Shown: piece after piece, positions 16,579 to 24,721 of the stretch
Position numbering within the stretch: position 1 is the first letter of the stretch
How the letters are laid out: each line of letters begins with the position of its first letter
Assembly: GCA_023389575.1 (NCBI GenBank)
Contig: JAEWEG010000068.1
Span: 1-56,889, forward strand
Direction: 5' to 3'
DNA: 56,889 nucleotides
Origin: Chloroflexota bacterium
GTDB lineage: Bacteria > Chloroflexota > Chloroflexia > Thermomicrobiales > UBA6265
The notes under the pieces: model-generated
Database searches by the model: none
What the model saw: the letters and a program-made list of their open reading frames with translations, nothing else
What the model was told of the DNA's origin: nothing
Position numbers and translations under genes: made by a program

Positions 16579-17412
16579 ATGACCACCACGGGCACACCGA
16601 TAGCCACCGATTGGAAGATTAGCCAGGTGCTGGAGGCGTACCCCGACCTGCTGGACACGCTGGTCGAGTTGGCCCCGGCGTTCTCAAAGCTGCGCAACCC
16701 GATCCTGCGGCGGGTCCAGTCGCGCCTGGTGACCGTGGGGCAGGCGGCGGGCATCGCCGGACTGGACGCCGGTGAGTTGGTTCGCACCCTGAACGCGGCG
16801 GCTGGACTCGAGGGTGGCGAGGTGGTTGCCGCGGAGACGAGCCCGGCCGACGCGGTCGAGCGGCCGTCGTGGGCTGGCGCCGCGCCAGTGGCCGCATCGC
16901 TCGACGCGCGCCCGCTGCTGGAGCGGGGCGAAGAACCGTTCGGCGCGATCAGCAAGGCCGCGCGGGGCGTCCCGGTGGGGTCGGTGTTCCGGCTGGAGGC
17001 CGGGTTCGAACCGGTGCCGTTGTACGACGCGCTTGGTCGCCAGGGGTTCGACCATTGGCCTGAGCGACTGGCGGACGATCACTGGCGGGTGGACTTCCTC
17101 CGGGTTCGAGAGGCTGGCGAGGACAAGGCGGCGGAGCCGGTTCGAGCGGACGGCGACTGGGAGTCGATGGCGAACGCCGAGGTCACGATCGACGTGAGCG
17201 AACTGGTGCCTCCCGAGCCGATGATGAAGATCCTGGCGACGCTTGAAGGCATGCCGGACGGAACAACGTTGCTGGTGCATCATGTCCGGCGGCCGATGCA
17301 TCTCTATCCACAACTCGATGACCTGGGGTACGGGCACATGACACGTGACATTGGACCCAACCAGGTTGAAGTCCTGATCCACAAACTGTCGGCGGTGGAG
17401 GCTGGACGGTGA
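16579..17412 (+). CDS. DUF1858 plus two DUF2249 domains
   Basis: A 277-residue protein. Residues about 10-70 form DUF1858 (WKISQVLEAYPDLLDTLVELAPAF...GQAAGIAGLD). Two DUF2249 units follow, at about 105-172 (LDARPLLERGEEPF...FRLEAGFEPVPLYDAL) and 193-272 (VTIDVSELVPPEPMMKILATL...LLVHHVRRPMHLYPQL). The family often neighbours haem-copper oxidase-like and NO-handling proteins. The biochemical role is unknown. Its stop codon overlaps the start of the membrane-protein gene, so the two are translationally coupled. Confidence 0.85.
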   Translation: MTTTGTPIATDWKISQVLEAYPDLLDTLVELAPAFSKLRNPILRRVQSRLVTVGQAAGIAGLDAGELVRTLNAAAGLEGGEVVAAETSPADAVERPSWAGAAPVAASLDARPLLERGEEPFGAISKAARGVPVGSVFRLEAGFEPVPLYDALGRQGFDHWPERLADDHWRVDFLRVREAGEDKAAEPVRADGDWESMANAEVTIDVSELVPPEPMMKILATLEGMPDGTTLLVHHVRRPMHLYPQLDDLGYGHMTRDIGPNQVEVLIHKLSAVEAGR

Positions 17413-18731
17413 TGGGCATCAGCGCGCGACAGGCTCCCGCCCTCGATCTGCCAGCCCGGTTCATGGCCCTTTCCCTGGCGTCGTTCGCGGTGGTGACCCT
17501 TTCCGCGCCGTGGACGCTGCACATGACGCAGGGGTTCTTCACCGATTTTCGCCTGCTGGCGCTGGTGCACCTGGTCACGCTGGGATTCGTGGGCTCGATG
17601 ATCGTCGGGGCGAGCTACCAGCTCGTGCCGGTGGTGCTGCAAACGCCGTTGGCCTCGGTGACCGCGGGCCGGATGTCGTTCTGGCTGTACGGGGCCGGAT
17701 TGGCGATGTTCCTGGCGGGATTGTTCCGGACCTGGCTGCCGGGACTGGCGATCGGCGGGTCGCTCCTTGCCCTCGCGTTCCTGCTCTATACCGGAACCGT
17801 GTTCCTGACCTGGTGGCGAGCGCCGTACCACGAGGTGATTGGCTGGCACATCGTGCTCGGCATGGCCGGCGCGCTGATGGGCATGTCGATGGGCGTGGTG
17901 CTGGCGTTCAACAAGAGCAGCGGTGTGCTGGGCGATGCCTATCTCGGGTTCTTGGGAGCGCATATCGTGTTCATGATTGGCGGCTGGGTGACGGTGACGT
18001 TGCTGGGCGTGGCCTACCGCCTCATCTGCATGTTCACCTTGTCTGAGAAGTACTTCCGGCCGTGGCTGGCGTGGACCGAGCTGGCGCTGGTGTTCGTTGG
18101 GTCGTGGGGGTTTGCCACGGCGCTGCATCTGGAGTGGCCGCGGTGGACGGGTCAGCTCTCCCTGGCGCTCCTGCTGGCCGGGTTCGCCTGCTTCGTGGTC
18201 CAGGTGGAGCGCCTGTACCGGATGCGCATGCGAAAGTTGGTCGATATCCACATGCCGTTCCTGGTCGCGGCCGGGGTGATGCTGCTGGCGGTGCCGGTGC
18301 TGGCCTTCGTGGGGCTGAGCCAGGAGGCCAGGATCAACGACCCGATCTGGGTGACATCGGTTTGGCTGGCGTTGATCGGCGTGGCCGGGACGGCCATCCA
18401 GGGCTTCTTCTACAAGATCTCGACCTTCCTGGTCTGGCTGAAGCGCTACGCGCCCGTGGCGGGCAAGGGCAAGGCGCCGAAGCTGGAGGAGATGTACGAT
18501 CGGCGCCTGGCGCTGGCCGGGTTCGTGGCGTGGGTGACTTCGGTCACGGGTGGGGCCGTCTGCCTGCTGGCCGAAGCGGATGCGATGTCGCTGGTGGGGG
18601 CCGGAATGGCGTTGGCCGCGCTGTGTTTCCTGGGCAATGTCGGCCGGATCGCGCGGCACTGGGTCGGTGGACCCCGCCTGTCGATTCGCGAGCCGGTAGT
18701 ATCCCGGCAGCCACACTTGCGCACTCGGTAA
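17409..18731 (+). CDS. Polytopic haem-copper-oxidase/NnrS-like membrane protein
   Basis: A protein of about 440 residues with roughly 12 hydrophobic segments. Segment 2 reads LVHLVTLGFVGSMIVGASYQLVP, a pattern of NnrS and CcoN-like proteins. Histidines 38, 54, 141, 147 and 185 lie in or near membrane helices and could ligate haem or metal. It most resembles haem-copper oxidase subunit I relatives that lack proven oxidase activity, and its partners suggest a role in nitric-oxide or Fe-S stress; this is inference. Start is GTG 17409 or ATG 17412, both overlapping the upstream stop, with GGAGG at 17397-17401. A terminator follows. Confidence 0.75.
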   Translation: MMGISARQAPALDLPARFMALSLASFAVVTLSAPWTLHMTQGFFTDFRLLALVHLVTLGFVGSMIVGASYQLVPVVLQTPLASVTAGRMSFWLYGAGLAMFLAGLFRTWLPGLAIGGSLLALAFLLYTGTVFLTWWRAPYHEVIGWHIVLGMAGALMGMSMGVVLAFNKSSGVLGDAYLGFLGAHIVFMIGGWVTVTLLGVAYRLICMFTLSEKYFRPWLAWTELALVFVGSWGFATALHLEWPRWTGQLSLALLLAGFACFVVQVERLYRMRMRKLVDIHMPFLVAAGVMLLAVPVLAFVGLSQEARINDPIWVTSVWLALIGVAGTAIQGFFYKISTFLVWLKRYAPVAGKGKAPKLEEMYDRRLALAGFVAWVTSVTGGAVCLLAEADAMSLVGAGMALAALCFLGNVGRIARHWVGGPRLSIREPVVSRQPHLRTR

Positions 18732-18800
18732 GACCCCGAAGTTGGCCCGCTCCCGACAATACCGGTCAACAATCGAGATTCGTGGCGTTTCCGCGACATG

Positions 18801-18829
18801 ACCCGACCACCGCAGGTGGCCGGGTTTTT
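18801..18829 (+). terminator. Rho-independent terminator
   Basis: ACCCGACCACC pairs with GGTGGCCGGGT with one mismatch across a three-base loop, followed by TTTT. It ends the MIP18/DUF2249/NnrS-like operon and separates it from the peptide genes. Confidence 0.75.
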
Positions 18830-18913
18830 CATGCGTGGGTTCTCGCGATGGGTCGCGCGGATCGCTCGCATTGCCTTTCAGGAGGTGCTCTCGCCGGTGT
18901 CCAACTCGGTCAG

Positions 18914-19012
18914 AAGGACAAGGGAAGAATTTGGGAAGACGCGTTTCCTATGATGACGCCAGTTCCGCATGGAAGAGATGGCAGGTAGTTCATCAGAGGA
19001 GGCCGACAGGTC
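18914..19012 (+). repeat. Duplicated leader, copy 1 (before peptide 1)
   Basis: This leader is clearly similar to 19623-19731 (copy 2). Shared blocks are AAGGaAAGAAT-like sequence, TTCCTA-YVATGACRCCAGTYCCG, and the GGAGGCCG(A/G)(C/A)A ribosome region. It contains a short frame of 11 codons (18953-18988, MTPVPHGRDGR). The MTPVP codons differ from copy 2 only at third positions. No similar leader precedes peptide 2. Confidence 0.6.
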
Positions 19013-19225
19013 ATGAAAGTCTTCATCGCACGAGCCGCGTTGCTCTCCACGTTCGCGCTTGGCGCTCTTGCCGGCGGCGGTGTCGCTCTCGATGGCGGGC
19101 AACTCGCGTTCACTGGGCCAACTTCCGCCGAGGCCAGAATGCAGGGTGACAAATGGTGGTGCGGTCAGGATCTCGATACCGGTGAGCGCATCCCCTGCCC
19201 GGGGAGGGAGGACAAGCGGGACTGA
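19013..19225 (+). CDS. Small exported two-cysteine peptide, family member 1
   Basis: A 70-residue precursor, first of three tandem paralogs. Residues 1-25 are positively charged then hydrophobic. A glycine-rich LAGGGVALDGGQ and TGPTSAEA follow, and AEA fits signal-peptidase cleavage. The released part would be about 28 residues with WWC...C spacing of 11 residues between cysteines and a highly charged tail. AGGAGG lies ten bases before ATG 19013. The function is unknown. Possible roles are a secreted signalling peptide, a bacteriocin-like factor or a substrate for modification; none is shown by a neighbouring gene. Confidence 0.75.
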   Translation: MKVFIARAALLSTFALGALAGGGVALDGGQLAFTGPTSAEARMQGDKWWCGQDLDTGERIPCPGREDKRD

Positions 19226-19295
19226 CGTTTGACACGAGAGTACCCCGAGACAAGAGACGTGATGTGTTTAACCCCAGGCAGGAGATAACCCGATC

Positions 19296-19502
19296 ATGAA
19301 GGTCCTCGTAGCAAAAGTCGCGCTGATCTCCCTGTTCGCGTTTGTCGCGTTCTCCGGAGGCGGAGTCGCTCTCGATAGTGGACAGGTCCAGGTCACCGGG
19401 CCGCAATCCGCCGAGGCCAGGATGGGCTGGGTCAAGCGCTGTGTGGAGCACGTCGATCCCGATGGCAGCGTTTGGACCTCTTGCTGGTGGGTCGAAGTGT
19501 AG
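19296..19502 (+). CDS. Small exported two-cysteine peptide, family member 2
   Basis: A 68-residue precursor. The N-terminal 42 residues align with members 1 and 3 (ALIS.FA....GGGVALD.G then TG.QSAEARM). The C-terminal part of about 27 residues differs, has two cysteines 13 residues apart, four tryptophans and little charge. GGCAGGAGAT precedes ATG 19296. Its leader lacks the duplicated block found before members 1 and 3. A clear terminator follows at 19570. An exported, disulfide-looped product is predicted from sequence only. Confidence 0.72.
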   Translation: MKVLVAKVALISLFAFVAFSGGGVALDSGQVQVTGPQSAEARMGWVKRCVEHVDPDGSVWTSCWWVEV

Positions 19503-19569
19503 GACTCGCGGCGGGTTCCACCGCTACAGGCGATCAGCACGGCTTCGAAAAGCGCAAGTCAATTGGGAA

Positions 19570-19596
19570 ACCCTGTCCAGCCTGACTGGACAGGGT
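19570..19596 (+). terminator. Rho-independent terminator
   Basis: Perfect 11-bp arms ACCCTGTCCAG (19570-19580) and CTGGACAGGGT (19586-19596) with a five-base loop, followed by CTTTCGTTTT. It separates peptide 2 from peptide 3, which therefore needs its own promoter. Confidence 0.8.
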
Positions 19597-19622
19597 CTTT
19601 CGTTTTGCGTGAAGCGGCCTGG

Positions 19623-19731
19623 AAGATCAAGGAAGAAATCCGCGAGATTCCTGAAAGAAGCACTTCCTACCATGACACCAGTCCCGATTGGAGGACACGA
19701 GAAATGTTTCACCACAGGAGGCCGGAAAGTC
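19623..19731 (+). repeat. Duplicated leader, copy 2 (before peptide 3)
   Basis: This is the counterpart of 18914-19012. Here the MTPVP codons lie in a frame that stays open into peptide 3 (from GTG about 19609), whereas copy 1 stops. The ribosome site GGAGGCCGGAAAGTC is nearly identical to copy 1. Whether it is conserved as a leader peptide or as RNA is undecided. Confidence 0.6.
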
Positions 19732-19941
19732 ATGAAAAAGCTGTTCGCACAAGCCGCGCTGATTTCGACGTTCGCTCTCGGCGCGATCTTCGGCGGAGGA
19801 GTCGCGCTGGATGGTGGAAGGATTACCTTCACTGGGTCGGAATCAGCGGAGGCGATGATGAAGGTCGACCCAACCACATGCTGGGAGGAGGGGGATGAAA
19901 GCGTCTGGTACAAGGACGGCGGATGGGTCGATTGCTTGTAG
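19732..19941 (+). CDS. Small exported two-cysteine peptide, family member 3
   Basis: A 69-residue precursor. Its first 41 residues match members 1 and 2 (MKKLFAQAALISTFALGA, GGGVALDGG, SAEAMM). The mature part is acidic, with three tryptophans and two cysteines 17 residues apart, the last cysteine next to the C-terminus. ATG 19732 follows AGGAGG at the same spacing as member 1. An in-frame upstream extension exists but lacks a ribosome site. A 16-bp hairpin follows. Confidence 0.75.
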   Translation: MKKLFAQAALISTFALGAIFGGGVALDGGRITFTGSESAEAMMKVDPTTCWEEGDESVWYKDGGWVDCL

Positions 19942-20012
19942 TACGTCCTGCCATGCTTCCGTATTGACACGGAACACGCGACCGAACGACCCACCGCGAC
20001 GGTGCAATCCCA

Positions 20013-20052
20013 ACGGAAGCCCCTGGCCATCGATTTGGCCAGGGGCTTCCGT
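20013..20052. terminator. Strong bidirectional hairpin
   Basis: A perfect 16-bp stem (20013-20028 with 20037-20052, ACGGAAGCCCCTGGCC arms), extendable by one A-T pair, lies between convergent peptide 3 and the membrane-protein gene. Confidence 0.75.
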
Positions 20053-20074
20053 GTGCGCGGGGGGAACGCGGAGG

Positions 20075-21187
20075 CTAGCGGGCGTCGACCTTGGCTTGCA
20101 GTTCGGCGGCGGGCAGGTCATCGCCTTCTGGTGACGACACGGTCTCGCTGGTCATCCAGAATCGCAGCACGCCAAGAATGATGAGCTGCAGGAACAGGGT
20201 CGAAAGGGCGGCGAACTGGTTGGCGGCGAAGGCGAAGACCTGGCCGAAAAAGAGATGGACCAGGGTGGCGGCGGCCAGGACGCGATAGCCGGTGAGTCGC
20301 TTGCGGCGGATGATGAAGACGACGCCCGCCGCAGAGATCGCGCCGGCAACGAGTCCGGAAACGAGCGTCCCGGCCTCGGTGAACGAGACGCCATCGGTCA
20401 GGTCGAATTCGTCGTCGACGGCGGCGAGGATCAGCGTGCCGACGAAGGAGATTGCCTGGATACCGAACCCCGCCAGGACGAGGACCAGCAGCCACTTGCT
20501 GCTGGTCAGCTTCCAGTAGCGGTCCATCGCCCGATCTCGCCAGCGGAAGAGGCGGGAGTCCTCCTTGACGTGACTAATGTCGAGTTCCTCGAGCGTGGCC
20601 CGGAGCGACCTGGTGTATGGGGTGTCGATTCCGGACTTGTCGAGGTGTTCGAGTCCGGCGTTGCGGCCGGCTTCATCTAGGTGACCGATGACGTACTGGT
20701 CCAGGCACTGGGTGGCGTAGAGCACGCGTTCGTTGGGCGTGATGGTATCGAAGCGGTCGATGCTCCGCGAAGCGATGAAGAGGATGACGAGAATGGCGTA
20801 GATCAGGGCGATGGTGGGCTGGAAGAAGTAGTCGTTGTCCTGCGTGATGAACTTGCCGAGTTCGTCGATGAACATGCCGAACCCGAACCCGCCGACCAGG
20901 GCCGCGACGGGCTTCCAGACCGCGCTGGACATGATCAGCAGCATGCCGAGCGCGATCACCATCGCGAGGCCGCCCCAGAGCATGTGGGCGATGTGAAGCG
21001 TACCGCCGCCCACCTGTGGGTAGCCGGTAAGCTGAAGATAGAGCCGGACGCCGAGAACCGTGATGACCGATGAAACGAGCCAGATCTCCGTGTAGATCGG
21101 ACTGGAAAGGTCACGGACCCGATATGGGGTTTCGACGATCCGCGACGGCTTCGAGGCATCATCGTTCGAGGTGCTGTTTGCGGACAT
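20075..21187 (-). CDS. Multi-spanning membrane protein, unknown
   Basis: A 370-residue protein. A soluble N-terminal 25 residues is followed by about four hydrophobic segments (SSVITVLGVRLYLQLTG, LHIAHMLWGGLAMVIALGMLLIM, VAALVGGFGFGMFIDELGKFI, TIALIYAILVILFIA). A cytoplasmic helical part of about 110 residues has DRFDTITPNERVLYATQCLDQYVIGHLDEAGR. Four more segments follow. GMFIDELGKFI is the most distinctive motif. No named family is recalled. ATG 21187 follows AAGGAACTC. The gene is monocistronic and convergent with the peptide cluster. Confidence 0.72.
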   Translation of the reverse strand: MSANSTSNDDASKPSRIVETPYRVRDLSSPIYTEIWLVSSVITVLGVRLYLQLTGYPQVGGGTLHIAHMLWGGLAMVIALGMLLIMSSAVWKPVAALVGGFGFGMFIDELGKFITQDNDYFFQPTIALIYAILVILFIASRSIDRFDTITPNERVLYATQCLDQYVIGHLDEAGRNAGLEHLDKSGIDTPYTRSLRATLEELDISHVKEDSRLFRWRDRAMDRYWKLTSSKWLLVLVLAGFGIQAISFVGTLILAAVDDEFDLTDGVSFTEAGTLVSGLVAGAISAAGVVFIIRRKRLTGYRVLAAATLVHLFFGQVFAFAANQFAALSTLFLQLIILGVLRFWMTSETVSSPEGDDLPAAELQAKVDAR

Positions 21188-21555
21188 GCGCGATGAGTTC
21201 CTTCTGGTGGCGGTTGGAGAGTCCCACAAGTGCTCATCATAGGAGAGGCATGCAGTTTCGTCCCGTTCACATCAGGCATGAGTGACGCTCCTCTGGTCCA
21301 ATTCGATGCTCAAACGACACGTAATGGGGATCGCCGTCGGCGCGTGATCCCTTTCATGGGAACAGGTGGCGCTTTCCAGCCATTCACCCGCCGTTTGGTG
21401 CAGGCGTCGTCAGACATGAATGCGTTCGCGGCGACGGCTTCACGTGGGGCCGTAACAGTTCCGTGACAAATACTTCGACGTCGGATGTTACGATATCGAA
21501 GTATTTTTGTTGGAGTGGCCTCCAGCTCGGAGCCATTGAAGTGGGAGCCTGAATT
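21188..21555. other. Divergent intergenic region
   Basis: No gene is seen. It holds the promoters of the membrane protein (minus) and of the RND pump (plus), including the inverted repeat at 21468-21506. Confidence 0.5.
21468..21506 (+). promoter_or_regulatory. Inverted-repeat operator upstream of the RND pump
   Basis: Perfect 11-bp arms AAATACTTCGA (21468-21478) and TCGAAGTATTT (21496-21506) are separated by 17 bases that include a possible -10 TACGAT (21489-21494). The site ends 49 bases before the pump start. The MarR protein encoded after the pump is the likely binder (inferred). Confidence 0.55.
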
Positions 21556-24500
21556 TTGCATCGCCTTACCGCCCTATCGCTCAAGCAGCGTTCGGTCGTC
21601 ATCCTGCTGACGATCCTGATCGCCGTGGCCGGGACCATCGGCGTCACCAGGTTGCAGAGCGAACTGCTGCCAGACCTGGAATTGCCGATCGTCACGGTGA
21701 TCACCACCTACCCAGGAGCCGGTCCGTCCGACGTCGACGCCCAGCTTTCCGATCCCATCGCCCAGGCCGTCACCGGTCTGCCCGGACTCGCCGAGGTGCA
21801 GACGACATCCTCGGAAGGGTTCTCGGTCGTCGTCGCCGAGTTCGATTTCGGCGAGGACATGACCGCGCGGCAGGACGATGTGACGCGGGCGGTTCAGGCC
21901 GTCCAGTTGCCGTCAGGGGCCAATTCCCCCTCTGTCGAGCGGGTCAGCCTCAACCAGTTCCCCATCGTGCAGGTGTCGCTCTCGTCCGATGAGCTATCGC
22001 TGCCCGACCTTCGGCAGCTTGCGCTGACCCAGTACGTGCCGGCGATTTCCTCGGCCGACGGCGTGAATCGGGTGGAAGTGATCGGCGGCACCGACGAAGA
22101 GTTCGTGATCCAGCTCGATCCGGCCCTGATGGCGGAGAACGGCATCACTACCGGGCAGGTTCAGGGCGCCCTCCAGGCCAGCAACCTCAGCGTGCCGGTG
22201 GGAGCCATTGAGTCCACCAGCGGCACGTTGCCCGTGCGCGTGAGCAGCGACGTGGCCACCACCGAGCAGTTCGAGGCCGTGATCGTCGGCGCGACCGGCG
22301 AGGGCCAGCCGGTCACCCTGGGCGACATCGCCACGATCGCCGTCCAGGAGGCGCCGGGCACCGGCGTCGCCCTGATGAACGGCACGCCCAGCATCTCGCT
22401 CGACATCTACATGAGCCAGGGAGCGAACACCGTCGACACGGCGGAAGCGGCCCGCGAACAGATCGATACCATCAACGAGCAGGTGGCCGCGTCCGGCTCC
22501 ACCCTGACCGCGGACATTTTCTTCGATCAGTCGGTCTACATCGAGGATTCGATCGACGCCCTCATCGAGAAGGCGGTCCTCGGATCGGTCTTCGCCATCC
22601 TGGTCATCCTCGGATTCCTGATGAGCGTCCGTTCCACCCTGGTGACTGCGATCTCGATCCCGCTGTCGATGCTGGTGGCCTTCCTGTTGCTCTGGTGGCA
22701 GGGCATTTCGCTCAACATCATGACCCTCGGTGGTCTGACGGTGGCCGTTGGCCGGGTGGTCGACGACTCGATCGTGGTGTTGGAAAGCGTCTACCGTCAC
22801 GTACAGAAGGGCGAGGACACCCGGACCGCCACGCTGGAAGGAACGAAGGAAGTCGCGCTGGCGATTACCGCCTCGACCATGACCACGGTGGCCGTCTTCC
22901 TGCCGCTGGGCCTGGTCGGCGGCCTGATCGGCGAGATTTTCCTGCCGTTCGCGCTCACGGTGACCTTCGCGCTGCTCGCCTCGCTGCTGGTGTCGCTCAC
23001 CATCGTGCCGGTGCTGTCCAGCTACTTCATCAGCCGTGACAAGATCCGGCCGATCAAGGACGACGGGACGTTCCTGACCCGGCTGTACGAGCCAATGCTG
23101 CGCTGGGCGCTCAATCGCCCGGTCTGGACCCTCGTTATCGCGACCGTGCTGCTGATCGGGTCGCTGGGACTGGCGCCCTTCATCGGTACCTCGTTCATCC
23201 CAAGCATGGGTGACAAGAGCGCGCTGGTGACGATCGACCTGCCGCCGGGATCGTCCCAGGAAAGCACGCTGGAAGAGGCGAGCGCCCTCGAGGCCGTGGT
23301 GCGCGAGTACACCGACGTGGAAAGCGTGCAAATCCAGATCGGCGGCGAAGGCCTGGCGGCGGCGTTCACCGGGGCGTCGAACAACCGCGCGACCATGACG
23401 GTCGTGTTCGATCCCGACGTCAATCTCAACGAAACGCTGGAAACCCTCCGGACCGAACTGACCGCCGCCGTGGGCGAAGAAGCCTCGGTGACGGTGGAGA
23501 ACGCCGAATCCGCCGGGGCGGGTGGCAGCAACGTCCAGATCGTCGTGACCGGCCAGGACTACGACCTGGTGAGCGACACCGCGAACCAGTTGACCGAACA
23601 GGTGCGCGGCGTGGACAACGTGACCAATGTCACCAACGACGTGGTGAGCGCCAAGCCCGAGCTGGTGGTCACGGTCGACCCGCAGGCGGCCGCCGCGAGT
23701 GGCACCTCGCCGGCGCAGGTGGCTCAACTCGTCAACGAGGCCCTGAGCGGCGTGCCGGGCGGCATGGTGACCATCGATGGTCAGACGCTCACGTTGCGGA
23801 TGGTGCTGACCGGCGTGGACAACGCCGAGGCGCTGGCGCAACTGCCGGTGGCCGGTGGTGGCGCCGTGCTGCTCCAGGACATCGCGACGATCGAGGAGCG
23901 CGAGGGACCGACCCAGGTCAACCGGATTGGCGGCGACCGCTCGGCGACGGTGACGGGCGTCATCACCTCCGAGGAGACCGGCGGCGTTATTGCCGATGTC
24001 GACAGGATCATCTCCGACTTCGAGGCGCCGGAAGGCGTCGAAATTGGAACCGGTGGTATCGCCCAGGATCAGGGCGAGGCGTTCACGAGCATGGCGTTCG
24101 CCATCCTGTTCGCGATCGCCGCGGTCTACATCGTGATGGTGGCGAGCTTCGGGTCACTGACGACGCCGTTCGTGATCCTGTTCAGCCTGCCGCTGGCGAT
24201 TATCGGCGTGATGCTGGCGCTCTTCATCAGCGGCAAGACGCTCGGCCTGCCGGCGATGATCGGCCTGCTGATGCTGGTCGGTATCGTGGTTACCAACGCC
24301 ATCGTGCTGCTGGAATATGTGATCGAACTGCGACATCGCGGGCGCAGCCTCAACGAGGCGTTGATCGAGGGCGGCAAGACCCGCGTTCGCCCGATCCTGA
24401 TGACGGCGATCGCGACGATCCTCGCGCTTACCCCGCTCGCGGTTGGCGAAGGCGACGGTGGCCTGATCGCGGCGGACCTCGCCGTGGTGGTGATCGGTGG

Positions 24501-24651
24501 CCTGCTCAGCTCGACGTTCCTCACCCTGTTCGTGGTCCCGGTGATCTATGAGCTGATCGCCCGCTGGCAGGATCGGCGGAACACGCCGAAGAAGGCCGAT
24601 CCGGTGGTCGATGAGCCGGGCACGGGTGCGGTGGAGCCGGCCCAGGTCTAG
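21556..24651 (+). CDS. RND (HAE1/AcrB-type) efflux pump
   Basis: A 1031-residue inner-membrane transporter with the two-fold RND plan: one helix at residues 14-30, a periplasmic loop to about 330, six helices to about 490, then the same again. Family marks are LLPDLELPIVTVITTYPGAGPSDVD, TLGGLTVAVGRVVDDSIVVLESV (helix 4) and LPAMIGLLMLVGIVVTNAIVLLE. The usual paired Asp of helix 4 are present (VDDSIVV). It would export drugs or lipids by proton exchange. No membrane-fusion or outer-membrane gene is adjacent. TTG 21556 follows GGGAGC. The downstream MarR gene, 70 bases on, is likely in the same operon. Confidence 0.93.
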   Translation: MHRLTALSLKQRSVVILLTILIAVAGTIGVTRLQSELLPDLELPIVTVITTYPGAGPSDVDAQLSDPIAQAVTGLPGLAEVQTTSSEGFSVVVAEFDFGEDMTARQDDVTRAVQAVQLPSGANSPSVERVSLNQFPIVQVSLSSDELSLPDLRQLALTQYVPAISSADGVNRVEVIGGTDEEFVIQLDPALMAENGITTGQVQGALQASNLSVPVGAIESTSGTLPVRVSSDVATTEQFEAVIVGATGEGQPVTLGDIATIAVQEAPGTGVALMNGTPSISLDIYMSQGANTVDTAEAAREQIDTINEQVAASGSTLTADIFFDQSVYIEDSIDALIEKAVLGSVFAILVILGFLMSVRSTLVTAISIPLSMLVAFLLLWWQGISLNIMTLGGLTVAVGRVVDDSIVVLESVYRHVQKGEDTRTATLEGTKEVALAITASTMTTVAVFLPLGLVGGLIGEIFLPFALTVTFALLASLLVSLTIVPVLSSYFISRDKIRPIKDDGTFLTRLYEPMLRWALNRPVWTLVIATVLLIGSLGLAPFIGTSFIPSMGDKSALVTIDLPPGSSQESTLEEASALEAVVREYTDVESVQIQIGGEGLAAAFTGASNNRATMTVVFDPDVNLNETLETLRTELTAAVGEEASVTVENAESAGAGGSNVQIVVTGQDYDLVSDTANQLTEQVRGVDNVTNVTNDVVSAKPELVVTVDPQAAAASGTSPAQVAQLVNEALSGVPGGMVTIDGQTLTLRMVLTGVDNAEALAQLPVAGGGAVLLQDIATIEEREGPTQVNRIGGDRSATVTGVITSEETGGVIADVDRIISDFEAPEGVEIGTGGIAQDQGEAFTSMAFAILFAIAAVYIVMVASFGSLTTPFVILFSLPLAIIGVMLALFISGKTLGLPAMIGLLMLVGIVVTNAIVLLEYVIELRHRGRSLNEALIEGGKTRVRPILMTAIATILALTPLAVGEGDGGLIAADLAVVVIGGLLSSTFLTLFVVPVIYELIARWQDRRNTPKKADPVVDEPGTGAVEPAQV

Positions 24652-24721
24652 CAGCCAACACGAGGTTCCCGCGCGGGCGGCCGGTCCAGTCAGGGCTGGT
24701 CGCCCGCGGAGGGGAGGAAGC

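Noticed and set aside
17304..18716. A 470-residue minus-strand frame
   Set aside because: It is antisense to the membrane protein, full of His/Gln/Arg, and has no domain.
21994..23841. A 615-residue open frame on the minus strand
   Set aside because: It is fully antisense to the RND pump, is rich in His/Arg/Gly from codon bias, and shows no family motifs.
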